Below are positions 61,315 to 64,000 of a stretch of DNA of 64,000 nucleotides, piece after piece; positions within the stretch are counted from its first letter, which is position 1; each line of letters begins with the position of its first letter. The DNA is taken from NCBI GenBank assembly GCA_963707465.1, contig CAVPQK010000011.1, forward strand, positions 848,363 through 912,362, written 5' to 3'. The position numbers and the translations under genes are program-made. The stretch is from Bog-159 sp963707465 (GTDB taxonomy: Bacteria; Acidobacteriota; Terriglobia; Bryobacterales; Bryobacteraceae). The notes under the pieces are model-generated. The model made no database searches. It was not told the origin of the DNA and saw only the letters and a list, made by a program, of their open reading frames with translations.

Positions 61315-62270
61315 TTAGTTCACCGGGTCGGTCACTTCGACCGGACGCCAAGTGTGGTCTGGATTGAATACGGTCATGCCTTCGGCGATTTCCGCAGTAT
61401 GGGGACCGAGGTCCTTCTGAAACACCGCGCCGGCGTAATTGACGATGAACGTCATCACGCCCGAATTGCGATACTCGGCGGGATAAGCAACCAGCGCAAA
61501 GCCGCCAATCATCTCGCCGTCAACGACATAATCCGTAGTGCCGCCAGACGCCGCGGGACCTTGTTTGGTCAGGATCTTGTAGTAGTAACCGTGATACGGC
61601 GAGCGGCCTTGTTCGGTCTTATATCCCTCGCGCGAGGCGTCGGCGAATAGCTCGCCCAGAGGGCTTTCAGTCTCGCCCTGGGACGTCGGCCAATAGAGGC
61701 CATCCTTTTTGCCCGGCTTGCTAATGAAGCGCTGGGCATAAACGCCCATGCCGGCGCCGGTCCGATCTTTTTCAGCATATTCGTTCTGCGCGTCGACGTA
61801 AGCGAGACAAGTCTGGACCGCGTCGAGCTCGTTGCGACCGATGCGACGATCAAGGACTTCGTCACGACCCTCCTCGGTGTCGAACGACCAACTGCCGCCT
61901 TTGACATGCTCCAGCGGAATCGGGAAGGGGTAATCATTGTCGCCGATAATTAGAATCGCCTTGTGTTCGCCTTTCATCGCGATTTGATGCTTGGCGTCAT
62001 AAGACTAACGAAACGCTTGAGCGCCGCCTCATCGTCGACCTTGTCTCCTGACGAAACAATGTCCTCGCTGGCAGGGCCAAGAACGAAAAGCAGGGCTTTC
62101 TGCTCGCCGGATCGTGCGGCTGCGACGAGCGCGTCCACTGCATCCTGCGGGGTCTTGTAGTCCTGCTGGGCGAAGGCAGCGGGCGCCTTCGCGAACAGAA
62201 GCACTCCAACTGTGAGACAACCCAAAAGCAAAAGCCTAAGCGCGCAACAAAGCTTCGGGAGGTTGTTCAT
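61315..62270 (-). pseudogene. DUF2950 secreted protein with one frameshift
   Basis: Start ATG 62268-62270 gives a signal peptide (LRLLLLGCLTVGVLLFAKAPAAFA) and QQDYKTPQDAVDALVAAAR. Near 62005 the frame changes (one base missing in RFVSLYDAKHQ) and continues as MKGEHKAILIIGDNDYPFPIPL, GKKDGLYWPTSQGETESPLG, HGYYYKILTKQGPAASGG and FALVAYPAEYRNSGVMTFIV. These are the DUF2950 boxes, and the joined length (about 318) is normal. The function is unknown; the family is periplasmic or secreted. DUF3300 upstream is its usual neighbour in proteobacteria. Confidence 0.85.
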
Positions 62271-62321
62271 GACGTCCTCGAAGGGTTTTGGTGTTCCAAT
62301 GTTCCATTCCTTTCCACGGAG

Positions 62322-63856
62322 TCAGTGCGCCATCAGATGACTGGGTATGCGCGCACCTGACGCGATCCACGCGTCGTAGGTTTCGAATTTCACACCGATT
62401 TTGTCGTAGAAGACGCGGAGATAGCCGTCGCTACCACGCGTGACTGCCTCGGGCATGATCGCTTGAACCTCCTGAGCAATCACTCCGACATAGGCCCGAT
62501 CGCCGCCGTTATAGGTGAAACGATAGAAGCCGACGCCGTTATACAAGCGGCCGAGATACACAATGTCGTGCTTCAGATTGATGTCAGACCGGCGTCCGCC
62601 GCCGCCGCGTCCGCCGCGGCGCCGCCGCCGCCGCCGCGACCACCGCCGCCACGAAAGCCTCCGCCGCCGCCCATGCTAGCGTGACCGCGGCTCGACGAGA
62701 GGTTTGCCGCCCGCCCGGAACCCATACCGCCAAATGCACTGCCACCACCGCGGTTGGCGACGCGATTACCAGCTCCGCCACGCGCGCCGCCAGCGCCACG
62801 GTTCGCGACGCGATTGCTAGCCCCGGTGCGGTTGCCAACCCGATTACCACCACCGGGCCGATTACCAATATTATTCCGGCCGCCCGCCCCACCAACATTC
62901 GCTCTGTTGCCGCCGCCCGGCCGCAGGACTTGCTGCCCGCCGCGGCCGCGAAAATCCATGCGGTTTTGAGCGCCGCCGCGATTGCCGCCGAATTTCTGTG
63001 CCACGTTGGAATTGTTATAGCGCACGCCGCCGCGATGCGCCGGGTTGTGGGTCCAATTGCCGCCGCCAACCCTGTTACCGACATTAACATTGCCGATGTT
63101 GCGGTTGATGTTGATATTGTTATTGCCCCAATTCAATCCGCCGCCCCAACAGCAACCACCGGCGGCCCAGCGGCCAAGTGCCCAGCCGGTGCCGAAAGCG
63201 AGCCCGGTAGCGAGGAGTCCGCCGGGGATGTAGCCGGGCGCGCCGAAATAATAGGGCGGATACGATGGATAGGGCCAAGACCCGTAGGCTACTCCTGGAT
63301 CATAGTAGGGCACATACACCGTATTGGGTTCTGTTGGCTCGATAACGATGGCCTGCTTGCCGCCCTCCTCCTGGGTCGACACGGTCTGTTGTTTGTTCGA
63401 GGTCAGCTTGTTGTTCGCCTGCGCCCTTCCGCGAAGGCGCTGTACTGCGTCCATGACGTCAGGTTGCTGCGCCAGAACCGCATCCCCGAGCTGCCGTGTC
63501 CAATTGAGCTGCTTGCTCATCGTTTCCAGCACATCTGGAGTAGCCGTGAGCGACTTCACGCTATCTTCCCATGGCTGCTTGTCTACGGCTGCCTTGAGCT
63601 GATCCCCCTTAAGGTTCTTGTTTTCTTGTACCCAGCGTTCCGCTTCGACGACTTCCAGAGGATAAGTGGAAGCCATCATAACTTCGGCAAGCAGCTTGTC
63701 GGGATAGAGCGCAATCGGAGAGACAAGGGCATCAAGCTGTTCAGGCTTGAGCACCAGATCGGCACCTGCCGTTGATGCTGGCGTCTGCGCCGCCGCTACG
63801 GCCGGTGCTAAAATCAGGAAAGCAATTGCCAGTGCCCGCTTGATCATCTTCATCAT
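62322..63856 (-). pseudogene. DUF3300 protein joined (after a frameshift) to an S74-like chaperone tail
   Basis: The N-terminal signal (LAIAFLILAPAVAAA) is followed by the DUF3300 domain (about 35-200: LDALVSPIALYPDKLLAEV, MASTYPLEVVEAERWV, PYYDPGVAYGSWPYP) and a very long Gly/Arg/Asn-rich tail (NRVGNRTGASNRVANRG). Near 62600-62640, within the Gly-rich run, the frame changes and then reads RRSDINLKHDIVYLGRL, then RFTYNGGDRAYVGVIAQEVQ and GYLRVFYDKIGVKF, the peptidase S74/intramolecular chaperone pattern also found in tail fibres. I take it as one gene of about 510 residues with an indel. The alternative is two genes, but the S74 piece has no start of its own. Confidence 0.72.
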
Positions 63857-64000
63857 CTCTATTTTCCTATATCGTCGACATTACGAGCAATTTTTGCCGC
63901 TCGATGTCCGACTTGCCGACGCTCGCCCCAGCTTCGCCTTTGGGTCCTCAGCATCTCGAACCCACGCATCTTCGGCGAACTATTCGTGCTTGATCTGACA
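63857..64000. other. Upstream of the DUF3300 gene, no feature seen
   Basis: The last 144 bases hold no coding pattern I can support. The DUF3300 promoter is expected here, but no convincing -35/-10 pair or operator is visible. Confidence 0.4.

Noticed and set aside
1..64000. tRNA or rRNA genes
   Set aside because: I saw no tRNA-like cloverleaf with a TTC-A/G-A box or rRNA signature while reading, but I could not run a dedicated search, so absence is not proven.

Overview
The window has two parts that look as if they come from different genomes. Positions 1 to about 55,165 read as a GC-rich acidobacterium of the Solibacter/Bryobacter kind. The support is a set of families typical of that group: GloVer-type tandem-repeat proteins (five in a row), the Solibacter-type C-terminal domain (7559-10702), the acidobacterial VWFA-related domain (39405-40412), a winged-helix/PD40 regulator (11310-13514) and an Oar-like TonB-dependent receptor (44523-47726). 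From about 55,170 to the end every gene is on the minus strand and looks alphaproteobacterial (RbbA-type ABC protein, HlyD, AckA, Pta, DUF3141, DUF2950, DUF3300). Nearly all of these genes carry single-base frameshifts, and the genes on both sides of 55,170 are cut at that point. I read this as a chimeric contig join or a low-accuracy contig end.

Layout of the left part: the start of a GH27 alpha-galactosidase; five tandem secreted seven-repeat GloVer proteins plus the relic of a sixth (138-7430); a large secreted glycosidase-like protein; an orphan VapB-like antitoxin with a broken vapC; a CadC-like regulator; three tandem stalk-plus-propeller surface proteins (13646-20795); a metabolic block (yggX, a phosphatase, pgm, OsmC, a FUSC membrane protein, a ThDP enzyme, a GMC oxidoreductase with its small subunit); a diversity-generating retroelement (28294-32666); a repeat-rich spacer (32625-33907); an FHA/PP2C/Ser-Thr kinase signalling operon (33908-38740); then a DNA glycosylase, a VWA protein, an RmlD-like reductase, a metallopeptidase, an aromatic amino acid lyase, a TonB receptor, a PYROXD2-like oxidoreductase, glgB (one frameshift), an alpha-L-fucosidase and a PIN/antitoxin pair.

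The most exciting system is the retroelement. An Avd-like helical-bundle protein and a DGR-type reverse transcriptase, overlapping by 4 bases, sit between two genes that each encode an N-terminal TIR domain and a C-terminal formylglycine-generating-enzyme/C-type-lectin-like domain. A 123-bp template repeat (31009-31131) matches the 3' ends of both target genes. By hand alignment 16 (target 1) and 14 (target 2) of 25 template adenines in the variable zone are replaced, against five non-adenine differences, four of which are shared by both targets. Each variable repeat is followed by a DNA hairpin with a GAA loop. The second target has a transmembrane segment between TIR and the variable domain, so it could be a receptor with a hypervariable outside and a TIR effector inside; the first has none and is probably soluble.

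A second pattern not explained by genes is a family of seven intergenic elements, six of them made of two abutting perfect hairpins and one (32690-32736) degenerate. The stem sequences differ from copy to copy while the pairing is kept. A third is a spacer repeat built on three GCAAC words spaced by about one helical turn, partly amplified as a 142-bp tandem repeat.
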